Below are positions 57,498 to 64,000 of a DNA stretch of 64,000 bases, in pieces. A program made the translations under genes and the position numbers. The DNA is taken from contig NZ_JALMUV010000030.1 in the NCBI RefSeq assembly GCF_023155275.1, forward strand, positions 1 to 64,000. Direction: 5' to 3'. This DNA comes from Streptomyces rhizoryzae. GTDB lineage: Bacteria; Actinomycetota; Actinomycetes; Streptomycetales; Streptomycetaceae. The notes beneath the pieces were generated by a model that was not told the origin of the DNA, did not search any database, and saw only the letters and a program-made list of their open reading frames with translations. Numbering within the stretch: position 1 is the first letter of the stretch; each line of letters starts with the position of its first letter.

Positions 57498-58439
57498 TCA
57501 CGGGGTGGGGGCGGCGGATGCGGTGAGGGCTTCGGCGATGGCGCCGGGCAGCCAGTCGGTGGTGCGCGAGAAGGCGAAACCCAGGGCTTTGGCACGGGCG
57601 TTGCTCATGGCGTAGTGGCGGTCGCAGGAGAACGGCGACGCCGCCTCGCCGGCGGCGACCACCCGGTGGACGGGCTCCCGGCCGGCCTGCGCGGCGACCA
57701 GCGCGGTGAGCTGGCGCGCGTCCAGGGGGCCGTCGGAGCAGGCGTTGACCGGTCCGGTGAAGCCGGTGGCGGTGGCCGCCCACCCCAGCAGGTCCGCCAG
57801 CTCCCGGTAGTGGAGGAACACCGTCGGCAGCAGCGGTGCGTGCACGGTGATCTCCTCGCCCCGGCGGACGCGCTCGGTGTAGTGCGCCAGCCGTCCGGTG
57901 AACTCCCGTGCGCCGCCGCCGAGGACGTGCGCACCGCGCACCGCGGCGAACGCGAAGCCGCCCGCCCGGGTGAGGACGGCCTCCGCCTGGCGCTTCCCCT
58001 CGGCGTAGTGGGCCGCCAGGTACGCCGGGTCGTGCCAGGGCAGGTCCGGGGCCACCCGCCAGGCGGCCGGGTCCACGTGCTCCTCCGGCACCGGGGTGCC
58101 CTCGGGAACGGCCGGCAGCGCGGCGGTCGCCGGGTCGTAGACCTCGATCGTGGACGTCATGACGTAGCGCCGGGTGCGGCCGGCGAAGACGCGGGCGGCG
58201 AGCGCGGCCTGTACGGGGGTGTAACAGACCTGGTCGACGACCGCGTCGAAGGTGCGGGAGCCGAGCGCGGCCCGGAGCGACGCCTCGTCGTCGCGGTCGG
58301 CGACCAGGTGCGCCACCCCGGCGGGCGGCCCGGCGGAGCCGCGGTTGACCACACTGACCTGGTGACCGGCGTCCCGCAACCGTTCGACCAGGAGCTTTCC
58401 GAAGTACCGGCTTCCGCCGATGACGCATACCCGTTGCAT
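57498..58439 (-). CDS. NAD-dependent epimerase/dehydratase-like protein
   Basis: 313 aa extended-SDR fold: 'VCVIGGSRYFGKLLVERL' NAD site, 'TSTIEVYDP' and a downstream YxxxK-like 'YAEGKRQAE'. Similar to isoflavone-reductase or nucleoside-diphosphate-sugar epimerase families; substrate unknown. ATG 58439 chosen; GTG 58448 is possible. Confidence 0.85.
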   Translation of the reverse strand: MQRVCVIGGSRYFGKLLVERLRDAGHQVSVVNRGSAGPPAGVAHLVADRDDEASLRAALGSRTFDAVVDQVCYTPVQAALAARVFAGRTRRYVMTSTIEVYDPATAALPAVPEGTPVPEEHVDPAAWRVAPDLPWHDPAYLAAHYAEGKRQAEAVLTRAGGFAFAAVRGAHVLGGGAREFTGRLAHYTERVRRGEEITVHAPLLPTVFLHYRELADLLGWAATATGFTGPVNACSDGPLDARQLTALVAAQAGREPVHRVVAAGEAASPFSCDRHYAMSNARAKALGFAFSRTTDWLPGAIAEALTASAAPTP

Positions 58440-58510
58440 GCCCCCCACCCTGGCCGCCTATCGTCATCAGCAGAAGTGGCGGCTTACTGGAAACGCGTTA
58501 AGGAAAACTG

Positions 58511-59443
58511 TTGATCGATGTGCAGCGGCTCCGCGTCCTGCGGGCGGTGGCGGACCACGGCAGCTTCAGCAAGGCGGCCGGCGCCCTCCGCCTCACCCCC
58601 TCCGCCGTTTCCCAGCACATCGCGGTGCTGGAACGCGGCCTCGGCACCCGGGTGGTGGCGCGCAGCACGCGCGGAGTCACCCTCACGCCGGCCGGCCAGA
58701 TCATGGTCGGGGCCGCCGAGTCCGTCGCCGCCGAACTCGCCCGGGCCCAGCAGCAGGTCGCACGGCTCGGTACCGGCCGGGTCCAGCTCACCGTCGCCAC
58801 CTTCACCAGCGGCGGCCGGCACCTCCTGCCCGGCGCCCTGCCCCGCTTCATGGCCGCCCACCCCGACACCGTGCTGCACGTCAGGGAGGGCGAACCGGAG
58901 GACACCGTGCCGCTGGTCCGCCAGGGCGCGGTCGACCTCGCCCTCGCCTACCACTTCGACGGGCCGCTGCCCGTCGGCCCGGGCCCGAGCGCCGCCCTGC
59001 GGTGGACCGCGCTCCTGGAGGACCCGTTGCACGTCGTCCTGCCGGAGGACCATCGGCTCGCCGGCCGCGCGGCGCTCGACCTCGCCGAGCTGGCAGCCGA
59101 ACCCTGGGTACTCGGCTGCCACAAGACCGAGGCGTACCTGCGCCGCTACGCCGAGCGCGCGGGCTTCGCACCGGAGGTGCGCGGCTCCACCACCGACTAC
59201 TTCTTCGCCCGCTCGCTGGTCGCCGCGGGCATGGGGATCACCCTGGCCCCCGCCATCGCGCTCACCCCGGCGGTGCCGGGCCTGTGCACCGTCCCGCTCG
59301 CCCCGCCGGCCCCGACCCGGCACCTCGGCGTCGCCACGCTCGGCCACCGCCGCGACCACCCCCACGTCACGGTCTTCATCGAGTCCCTCCGCGAACAGGC
59401 GTCTCGCGGGCCGGAGTTGACCGGCCGCGACGTGCCCGGCTAG
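58511..59443 (+). CDS. LysR-family transcriptional regulator
   Basis: 310 aa with TTG start (AAGGA 6 nt upstream). HTH 'LRVLRAVADHGSFSKAAGAL' / 'PSAVSQHIAVLERGLG' and a C-terminal effector domain ('ATFTSGGRHLLPGALPRFMA'). Divergent from the epimerase/aldo-keto reductase operon, which it presumably regulates. A GTG three codons in is the alternative start. Confidence 0.9.
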   Translation: MIDVQRLRVLRAVADHGSFSKAAGALRLTPSAVSQHIAVLERGLGTRVVARSTRGVTLTPAGQIMVGAAESVAAELARAQQQVARLGTGRVQLTVATFTSGGRHLLPGALPRFMAAHPDTVLHVREGEPEDTVPLVRQGAVDLALAYHFDGPLPVGPGPSAALRWTALLEDPLHVVLPEDHRLAGRAALDLAELAAEPWVLGCHKTEAYLRRYAERAGFAPEVRGSTTDYFFARSLVAAGMGITLAPAIALTPAVPGLCTVPLAPPAPTRHLGVATLGHRRDHPHVTVFIESLREQASRGPELTGRDVPG

Positions 59444-59502
59444 GGCTGTCGCGGACGTGGAGTCATCGGGCTGGATGTGCGCTGGGCACGTACCGTTTCT
59501 TG

Positions 59503-60183
59503 TCAGGCTCGGGAGGGTCGTTGCCCCTGGGGACTGGCTGTCGCGATCGGGAGGCTGCGCAGTGTCAGGGCAGCCGGTGGGGGCAGCGGTTTGTTGGCCG
59601 GGTCGGTGCGGAACGACTGGAGCAGATAGGCCACCAGGCGCCGGGACGCTGCACCGTCATCCGGTAGGGCGGTCGCCAGACCGCAGTGTGCCAAGAGGAC
59701 CACGGCGAGGTCGGAAGGGTGAAAGTCGGCCCGTAGCGCGCCCGACGCCTGGGCCCTGCGTACCAGAGTCGTGAAGTCCCGCTCGGCTCGTTGCCGGGAC
59801 CGCGCGTGCTCCGACGCGGTTTCCGGGAAGGCCGCGACGAACGCGGCCGGGAACCCGCGTTCCTCCCGTTGCAGAGCGCAGACCGTCTCGACCAGCTGCT
59901 GGAAGCCCTGCCACGGGTCAACAGCGGCCAGAGCCTCGGTGAGCGCCCGCGCGCAGGTCTCCATCTGCTGCGCGAACGCGCCTCGCACCAGGGCGTCCCG
60001 GGTCGGGAAATGCCGGTACAGCGTCGCCACGCCGACCCCGGCCCGTCGGGCCACGGTCGCCATCGGGGCGTCGATCCCGTGCTCCGCGAAGACCGCACGG
60101 GCGGCGACGAGGACGCGCTCCCGGTTGCGCCGGGCGTCCGCCCGCACCCCGTCCCGGGCTGTGATCCGAGAGGATTCCGCCAT
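59503..60183 (-). CDS. TetR-family transcriptional repressor
   Basis: 226 aa. HTH 'ATVARRAGVGVATLYRHFPT' at about 40-60, C-terminal ligand domain ('PDDGAASRRLVAYLLQSFRT'). ATG 60183; upstream in-frame codons to 60225 lie in the operator and are unlikely. Divergent from the quinone oxidoreductase gene with a dyad between them. Confidence 0.9.
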   Translation of the reverse strand: MAESSRITARDGVRADARRNRERVLVAARAVFAEHGIDAPMATVARRAGVGVATLYRHFPTRDALVRGAFAQQMETCARALTEALAAVDPWQGFQQLVETVCALQREERGFPAAFVAAFPETASEHARSRQRAERDFTTLVRRAQASGALRADFHPSDLAVVLLAHCGLATALPDDGAASRRLVAYLLQSFRTDPANKPLPPPAALTLRSLPIATASPQGQRPSRA

Positions 60184-60205
60184 CACTGTCTCTCGCTTCC
60201 GGTCC

Positions 60206-60227
60206 AAGCGGACGATTGCGTCCACTT
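60206..60227. promoter_or_regulatory. TetR operator
   Basis: AAGCGGAC-GATTGC-GTCCACTT: imperfect dyad (15 of 16 arm bases pair) with GGAC/GTCC core, 22 bp from the TetR start and in the shared promoter region. Likely autoregulatory operator that also controls the oxidoreductase. Confidence 0.7.
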
Positions 60228-60285
60228 AAGAGCTTACGGTCGATGCCGGATCCCTGTACGGCCCCCCGGCGGCAAAGGCGGAACG

Positions 60286-61251
60286 ATGAATGACCGCATG
60301 ATGAAGGCAGTGCTCTACGACCGCTATGGCGGCCCCGATGTGCTCTACACGGGCCACGTGCCACGCCCCGAGCCGGCCCCCGGCGAGGTCCTTGTGAAGG
60401 TGCGCGCGTTCAGCGTCAACGGCGGCGAACTGGCAGTACGTGCCGGCCGTCTCCGCCTCCTGAGCGGCCGGAAATTCCCCAAGCGCGTCGGCTTGGACTT
60501 CACCGGCGAGGTCGCCGCACGGGGGGCCGGAGTCACCCGGTTCGCGGCCGGCGACCGCGTATGGGGGGTCTTGGGCCGCACCGCCGGGTTCGGCAGCGCC
60601 GCCGAGTACGTGACCGTACCCGCCGAGCGGGTCGGCCGGCTCCCCGACGGCCTTGACCCGGTGGACGCCGCCGCGCTGCCGGTAGCCACCACGGCCATCA
60701 CCGCACTGCGGGACAAAGCCGGGCTGCGCCCCGGCGAACGGCTCCTCGTCCGGGGCGCTTCGGGCGGTGTCGGCAACGCCGCCGTCCAGCTCGGACGGGC
60801 GTACGGCGCCGAGGTCACGGCCCTGGCCCGGGCAGCCAACCTCGACTTCGTCCGCGGGCTCGGCGCGCACAAGGCCGTCGACCACCGGACCGTGCGACCG
60901 GCGGAGCTGGGCCGCTTCGACGTCGTCCTGGACACCGCGGGGACCGGCCTGCGGGCCTTCCGGCACCTCCTGAATCCGGGCGGGCGTATGGTCACCATCG
61001 CCTTCGACCCGAAACGGCCTGCGGCGTGGCTCGGCTACCTCGCGGCCAGCACGGTCCACGGACACGGCCGGGTGCGTTTCTTCAGCGGCAACCCCACGCG
61101 GGCGGACTTCGACGACCTCGCCCGCCATGTGGTCGAGGGCAAGCTGAGCCCTGCGGTGGACACGGTCTTCCGCCTGGAGGAGACAGCAGCGGCACACCAG
61201 GCGCTGGAAGCGGGCGGCGTCCAGGGCAAGTACGTGGTCAGGGTCGCGTAG
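60286..61251 (+). CDS. NADPH:quinone oxidoreductase / MDR alcohol dehydrogenase-like
   Basis: 321 aa. GroES-like N-domain ('VLVKVRAFSVNGGELAVRAG') without zinc-binding Cys, and Rossmann motif 'VRGASGGVGNAAVQLGRAYG'. Zinc-independent quinone/enone reductase of the MDR superfamily. ATG codons at 60298 and 60301 are alternative starts. Likely de-repressed by an electrophile or quinone sensed by the TetR protein. Confidence 0.9.
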   Translation: MNDRMMKAVLYDRYGGPDVLYTGHVPRPEPAPGEVLVKVRAFSVNGGELAVRAGRLRLLSGRKFPKRVGLDFTGEVAARGAGVTRFAAGDRVWGVLGRTAGFGSAAEYVTVPAERVGRLPDGLDPVDAAALPVATTAITALRDKAGLRPGERLLVRGASGGVGNAAVQLGRAYGAEVTALARAANLDFVRGLGAHKAVDHRTVRPAELGRFDVVLDTAGTGLRAFRHLLNPGGRMVTIAFDPKRPAAWLGYLAASTVHGHGRVRFFSGNPTRADFDDLARHVVEGKLSPAVDTVFRLEETAAAHQALEAGGVQGKYVVRVA

Positions 61252-61513
61252 GACGGCCGTGGAGGTGCTGATCACGGCCACTCGTTGATCCCAGGACCTC
61301 CTTCGACCTCCTTCCGCTACACGGCCTGGCCCGACACCACCGCCCGCCGCCCCGACGCGTTCGCCGCCCAACGCAACGAACGTGCCCGCGCCCGTTGCGA
61401 GAAGGGCATCCGCGGGGGCGGGCGCCCCCGCAGCACCGCAGTCCGACCGACTGCGCATCGCAGCCCCGGGCGCCGAAGGGGGCGAGTTCCGGAGGAGGCG
61501 GGCGACAGAGGGT

Positions 61514-61891
61514 TCAGGGGGCGGACGGCTCGATCTCCCCGGCGAAGACGATGACCTGGTCGATGAGGCTCCGCCGCAGATGGACGACGTCCGTTCCCGC
61601 CAGCCGCGGGCCCCCGTCCGGCGTGGTGAAGACCCACCGGTACCGGGCCCACTCGCCAGGCATGTCCACCGCTGAGCAGCGCACCATCGTACCGGTCCCC
61701 GCCGGGTGGCGCCGGATGTCCAGCACGAACCGCTCGACCGCCTCGATCCCTTCGCTGCGGCCCAATGGCCCCCAGAAGACCACGTCCGAGGTCAGGGCCT
61801 GGGAGAGCAGGGCAGTCACACAGCTGTCGTCCGAGGTGTTGAACGCGGAGATGAACGTGTCGATTGCGGAGCGCGCGGTCTCTTCCTGCAT
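61514..61891 (-). CDS. SnoaL-like / NTF2-like protein
   Basis: 125 aa cone-shaped alpha+beta barrel ('ETARSAIDTFISAFNTSDDS', 'FWGPLGRSEGIEAVERFVLD'). Family includes polyketide cyclases and isomerases, but this gene is 30 kb from the PKS and without clear operon partners. Upstream 61252-61513 has only a patch reading 'FRYTAWPDTTARRPDAFAAQ' on the plus strand, possibly a gene relic. Confidence 0.75.
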   Translation of the reverse strand: MQEETARSAIDTFISAFNTSDDSCVTALLSQALTSDVVFWGPLGRSEGIEAVERFVLDIRRHPAGTGTMVRCSAVDMPGEWARYRWVFTTPDGGPRLAGTDVVHLRRSLIDQVIVFAGEIEPSAP

Positions 61892-62026
61892 GCCCCCAGT
61901 AATACCAGCCGTGCGCGGGCGCTCGCCCCGCGAGCCGCCCTCCGATCACGGGGACCCCCCCGGGTCACAGCACTGGACGGAACCGGCGGGCCGGTCGTGC
62001 CGGCGCTTCCGCTCCCGCTTCCGCTT

Positions 62027-62565
62027 TCACCCTCCCACGAAGCGCACCCTTTCCGTCATCTCCGCCCGTCCGGTACGCAGCCGTGGCACGCCTTCCCGCT
62101 CGAAGCCCACCGCGATGCCGCAGACCAACACGAGCCCGTCCTCGGCCCCGACGGTCCGGCTGACGGTCCTGCGGTACGTGGTCCACATGACCTGGGGGCA
62201 GCTGTGCAGCCCTTCCGCCCGCAGCAGCAGGACCGTCTGGACGTACATCCGATGCCCAGGGCCCGGTACCGCTGACCGGCCGCGGCGGAAAATCGGTCCA
62301 GGTACGGCGACGCCAGGCCGGCCGGGTACATCGGATACTCCCGTTCGTCACCCGGGTCGCCCGCCAGGGCCCTGGCCACCGCGCGTCGCTTGAGCTCGGC
62401 CAGGGGCTCGCCGGTCACCACATACCCCCGCCACGGCTGGAGGCTCCCGCTCGACGGGGCCCGCGTCGCCGCGGTCAGCACGCGTTCGAGCAGCTCTGTG
62501 GGGACCGGCTCGGCGCTGAACGCCCGCACGGCCCTGCGGCTGTCCACGGCCTCGTACACCTCCAC
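62027..62565 (-). pseudogene. Nitroreductase gene with internal deletion and frameshift
   Basis: The N-terminal part from GTG 62565 reads 'VEVYEAVDSRRAVRAFSAEP' ... 'APSSGSLQPWRGYVV', a classic nitroreductase start. After 'RYRALGIG' the frame is lost, and the C-terminal part ('MYVQTVLLLRAEGLHSCPQV', 'CGIAVGFEREGVPRL') continues in another frame to 62027. The ~70 residues usually between are missing. Total length is not a multiple of three. Non-functional unless sequencing error is involved. Confidence 0.8.
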
Positions 62566-62783
62566 GTCTGCGCGTCCTCTCGCTCGACCGGGTCCGTCCA
62601 CCGTAGGGCGGGGGCGCTTCGGCGCTTCCGCCGGTCCGCGAACGCGAGCCCAGCCGTCGGCCGTCACCGCGCGCCCGGCCGGTCCCGGCCCCCAGCCCCC
62701 CGGGATCCGAACCCCCGGGGGCGACAACCGGCCGTCACCCGACCCGTGTTGGCACCCGGACTGACCGCGCCCCGGGCTCCGGC

Positions 62784-63509
62784 TCACTCCGTCACAGGCA
62801 CGCACTCGGCGAGCAGATCGAGGATGTCGCGCCAGGCCCGCTGCGCGTGCAGCGGGTGGTGGCCGACGCCGGGGCGAACGGCCTGGTCGACCGGCGGGTG
62901 GTGGAAGGCGTGCAGGGCTCCGCCGTAGACCACCAGGCGCCAGTCGACGCCCGCGGCCTGCATCTCGGCGGCGAACGCCTCCCGGTGCTCGGGCGACATG
63001 ATCGGGTCTTCCGAACCGACCCCGGCCCACACCGGGCAGCGGATGTGCGCCGCCTCGCCCGGCCGGCCCGTGATGAGGCCGTTGACCGTCCCGATCGCGC
63101 GCAGGTCGGCACCGGCGCGCCCGAGTTCCACCGCGATCGCGCCCCCGGTTCCGTAGCCGATGGCGGCGATCCGGTCGGGGTCGGTCCGCGGCTCGGCACG
63201 CACCACATCGAGTGCCGCGCGGCCGATGTCCCGCATCCGGTCGGGGTCGGCGAGCAGGGGGAGCGCGTACGCCAGCATCTCCTGGGGGTCGGTGAACCAC
63301 CGTCCGCCGTTGAAGTCGAACGCCAGGGCCACATAGCCCAGTTCGGCCAGGGCGTCGGCCCGGCGCCGCAGGACGTCGTTCAGGCCCGTTCCCTCGGGCC
63401 CGACCAGGACCGCGGGCCGGCAGCCCTCACCGGCGGGGAGCGCGAGGTGCCCGACCATCGTGAGGCCGTCGGCCGGGTACCTGACCGTTCGGGTGGTGAT
63501 CGTCGTCAT
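62784..63509 (-). CDS. Dienelactone hydrolase-family protein lacking the nucleophile
   Basis: 241 aa alpha/beta hydrolase. 'ALAFDFNGGRWFTDPQEML' and the triad Asp/His regions ('GSEDPIMSPEH', 'ALHAFHHP') are present, but the nucleophile elbow reads 'AAIGYGTGGAIAV': the Cys or Ser expected in G-Y-C/S-x-G-G is Gly. Catalysis by the usual mechanism is not expected. Confidence 0.8.
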   Translation of the reverse strand: MTTITTRTVRYPADGLTMVGHLALPAGEGCRPAVLVGPEGTGLNDVLRRRADALAELGYVALAFDFNGGRWFTDPQEMLAYALPLLADPDRMRDIGRAALDVVRAEPRTDPDRIAAIGYGTGGAIAVELGRAGADLRAIGTVNGLITGRPGEAAHIRCPVWAGVGSEDPIMSPEHREAFAAEMQAAGVDWRLVVYGGALHAFHHPPVDQAVRPGVGHHPLHAQRAWRDILDLLAECVPVTE

Positions 63510-63670
63510 GACAACGGACTGTAGTGATCACCGGGGCCGGCCGGACCGGTCTTCACCCTCAGCGGAACTGCGGTGGGGCGCGGGGGAGTTGCCCCGGCCC
63601 CGGTCCCGCCCCGGGCCGGGCCGTGCCGGCGGCGCCCGGTGGGTGGACCGGGCGCCGCCGCCGCTCACCG

Positions 63671-64000
63671 TCAGGCCGGTGAGGGGACCGCCCGGCCGAA
63701 ATGCCGGGCGAAGAACCGGACCGCGCTGTCGGCCTCGAAGCGGGGCAGTTCCAGGTGCTTGCCCGCGTTGGCGTGCAACGTCTTCTCCTGCGAGGCGAAG
63801 GCGTCGAACAGTGCGAGACCGGCCTCGCGCGGGACGCGCTCGTCGTCCCACTGGAGGTCGTACTCGATCGGGACGGTGATCTGCCGCGCCGCTTCGATCA
63901 GGACGTCGGGCCAGGTCGCAACGAGGACCGCGGCCCTGATCCTGGGCTCGACCGCCACCAGCGGCACGCCGATCGCGGTGCCCAGACCGATGCCGACGTA
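63671..64000 (-). CDS. Partial alpha/beta hydrolase (5' end beyond window)
   Basis: C-terminal 109 residues of a hydrolase; the frame is open to the right edge ('YVGIGLGTAIGVPLVAVEPR'). Triad acid/His region 'DLQWDDERVPREA' and 'LHANAGKHLELP' are present. The segment aligned with the usual GxSxG elbow reads GIGLG, so the nucleophile Ser again seems to be Gly; the upstream part is needed to be sure. Confidence 0.65.
   Translation of the reverse strand, partial: YVGIGLGTAIGVPLVAVEPRIRAAVLVATWPDVLIEAARQITVPIEYDLQWDDERVPREAGLALFDAFASQEKTLHANAGKHLELPRFEADSAVRFFARHFGRAVPSPA

Noticed and set aside
61285..61513. Plus-strand frame reading 'FRYTAWPDTTARRPDAFAAQ'
   Set aside because: Has some protein-like texture and may be a relic, but it is short, lacks an RBS and matches no family I can name.
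61514..61891. SnoaL-like gene as a distant polyketide cyclase of the cluster
   Set aside because: It is 30 kb away, lacks a SARP box, and NTF2-like proteins are common outside polyketide pathways.

Overview
The window is high-GC actinobacterial DNA, almost certainly Streptomyces. The evidence is very strong third-position G/C, frequent GTG starts, ATGA/GTGA-coupled operons, rare in-frame TTA codons confined to a few regulatory and biosynthetic genes, a gas vesicle locus in the order gvpO-A-F-G-Y-Z-J-L-S-K, and an AfsR/SARP regulator. The species cannot be assigned. I saw no rRNA, tRNA, CRISPR array or intact insertion sequence.

Layout. 0-9.6 kb is a mixed left flank: DMT permease with divergent LysR regulator, a malonyl-CoA-synthetase-like ligase coupled to a fused acetyl-CoA carboxylase carboxyltransferase, a PPOX protein and isochorismatase-like protein sharing a palindromic operator, and an S9 peptidase. 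9.65-27 kb is a type II (aromatic) polyketide cluster: tandem AsnC regulator, SARP regulator, KS-alpha, KS-beta, ACP, di-domain aromatase/cyclase, flavin oxidoreductases, a Dabb-cyclase fusion, a second cyclase, PF04199 cyclase, lipocalin-like protein, FAD monooxygenase, two NmrA-type reductases, O-methyltransferase and P450. 27-31.2 kb holds an XRE/MmyB regulator and an operon of a zinc-ribbon methyltransferase followed by homologues of AlbA and AlbB (cyclodipeptide oxidase) and AlbC (tRNA-dependent cyclodipeptide synthase).

The most interesting point is how these parts are joined. Direct heptamer repeats at 11-bp pitch, each placed 8 bp before a -10-like hexamer (the SARP promoter architecture), occur before KS-alpha, before the monooxygenase operon, before the cyclase between the two NmrA genes, and before the methyltransferase-albABC operon; a possible further copy faces the SARP gene itself. 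TTA codons lie in the AsnC gene, twice in the SARP gene and at codon 5 of the cyclodipeptide synthase gene. I infer one bldA/SARP-controlled regulon that makes an aromatic polyketide and a dehydrogenated diketopiperazine, either as two co-regulated products or as a hybrid. No ActIII-type ketoreductase, acyltransferase, PPTase or exporter is visible inside the cluster. A 278-bp perfect inverted repeat formed by the NmrA twins flanks a cyclase gene and its SARP promoter.

31.4-64 kb is the right flank: a DUF2795 protein, GNAT, the gas vesicle operon (32.8-38.15 kb), a NarL-type two-component system, a damaged SigJ-like sigma factor running in frame into a membrane protein, DUF1330 protein, epoxide-hydrolase-like enzyme, M48 membrane peptidase, small envelope proteins, a PE-PPE-type secreted hydrolase, a LuxR-BTAD regulator divergent from an XRE-NACHT-membrane NTPase, CbiZ, a PadR regulator with palindromic operator and acyl-CoA dehydrogenase, a promoter-to-terminator unit that may be a structured RNA, aldo/keto reductase and epimerase with LysR, TetR with quinone oxidoreductase, a SnoaL-like protein, a broken nitroreductase, and two alpha/beta hydrolases that lack the usual nucleophile; the last runs off the right edge.
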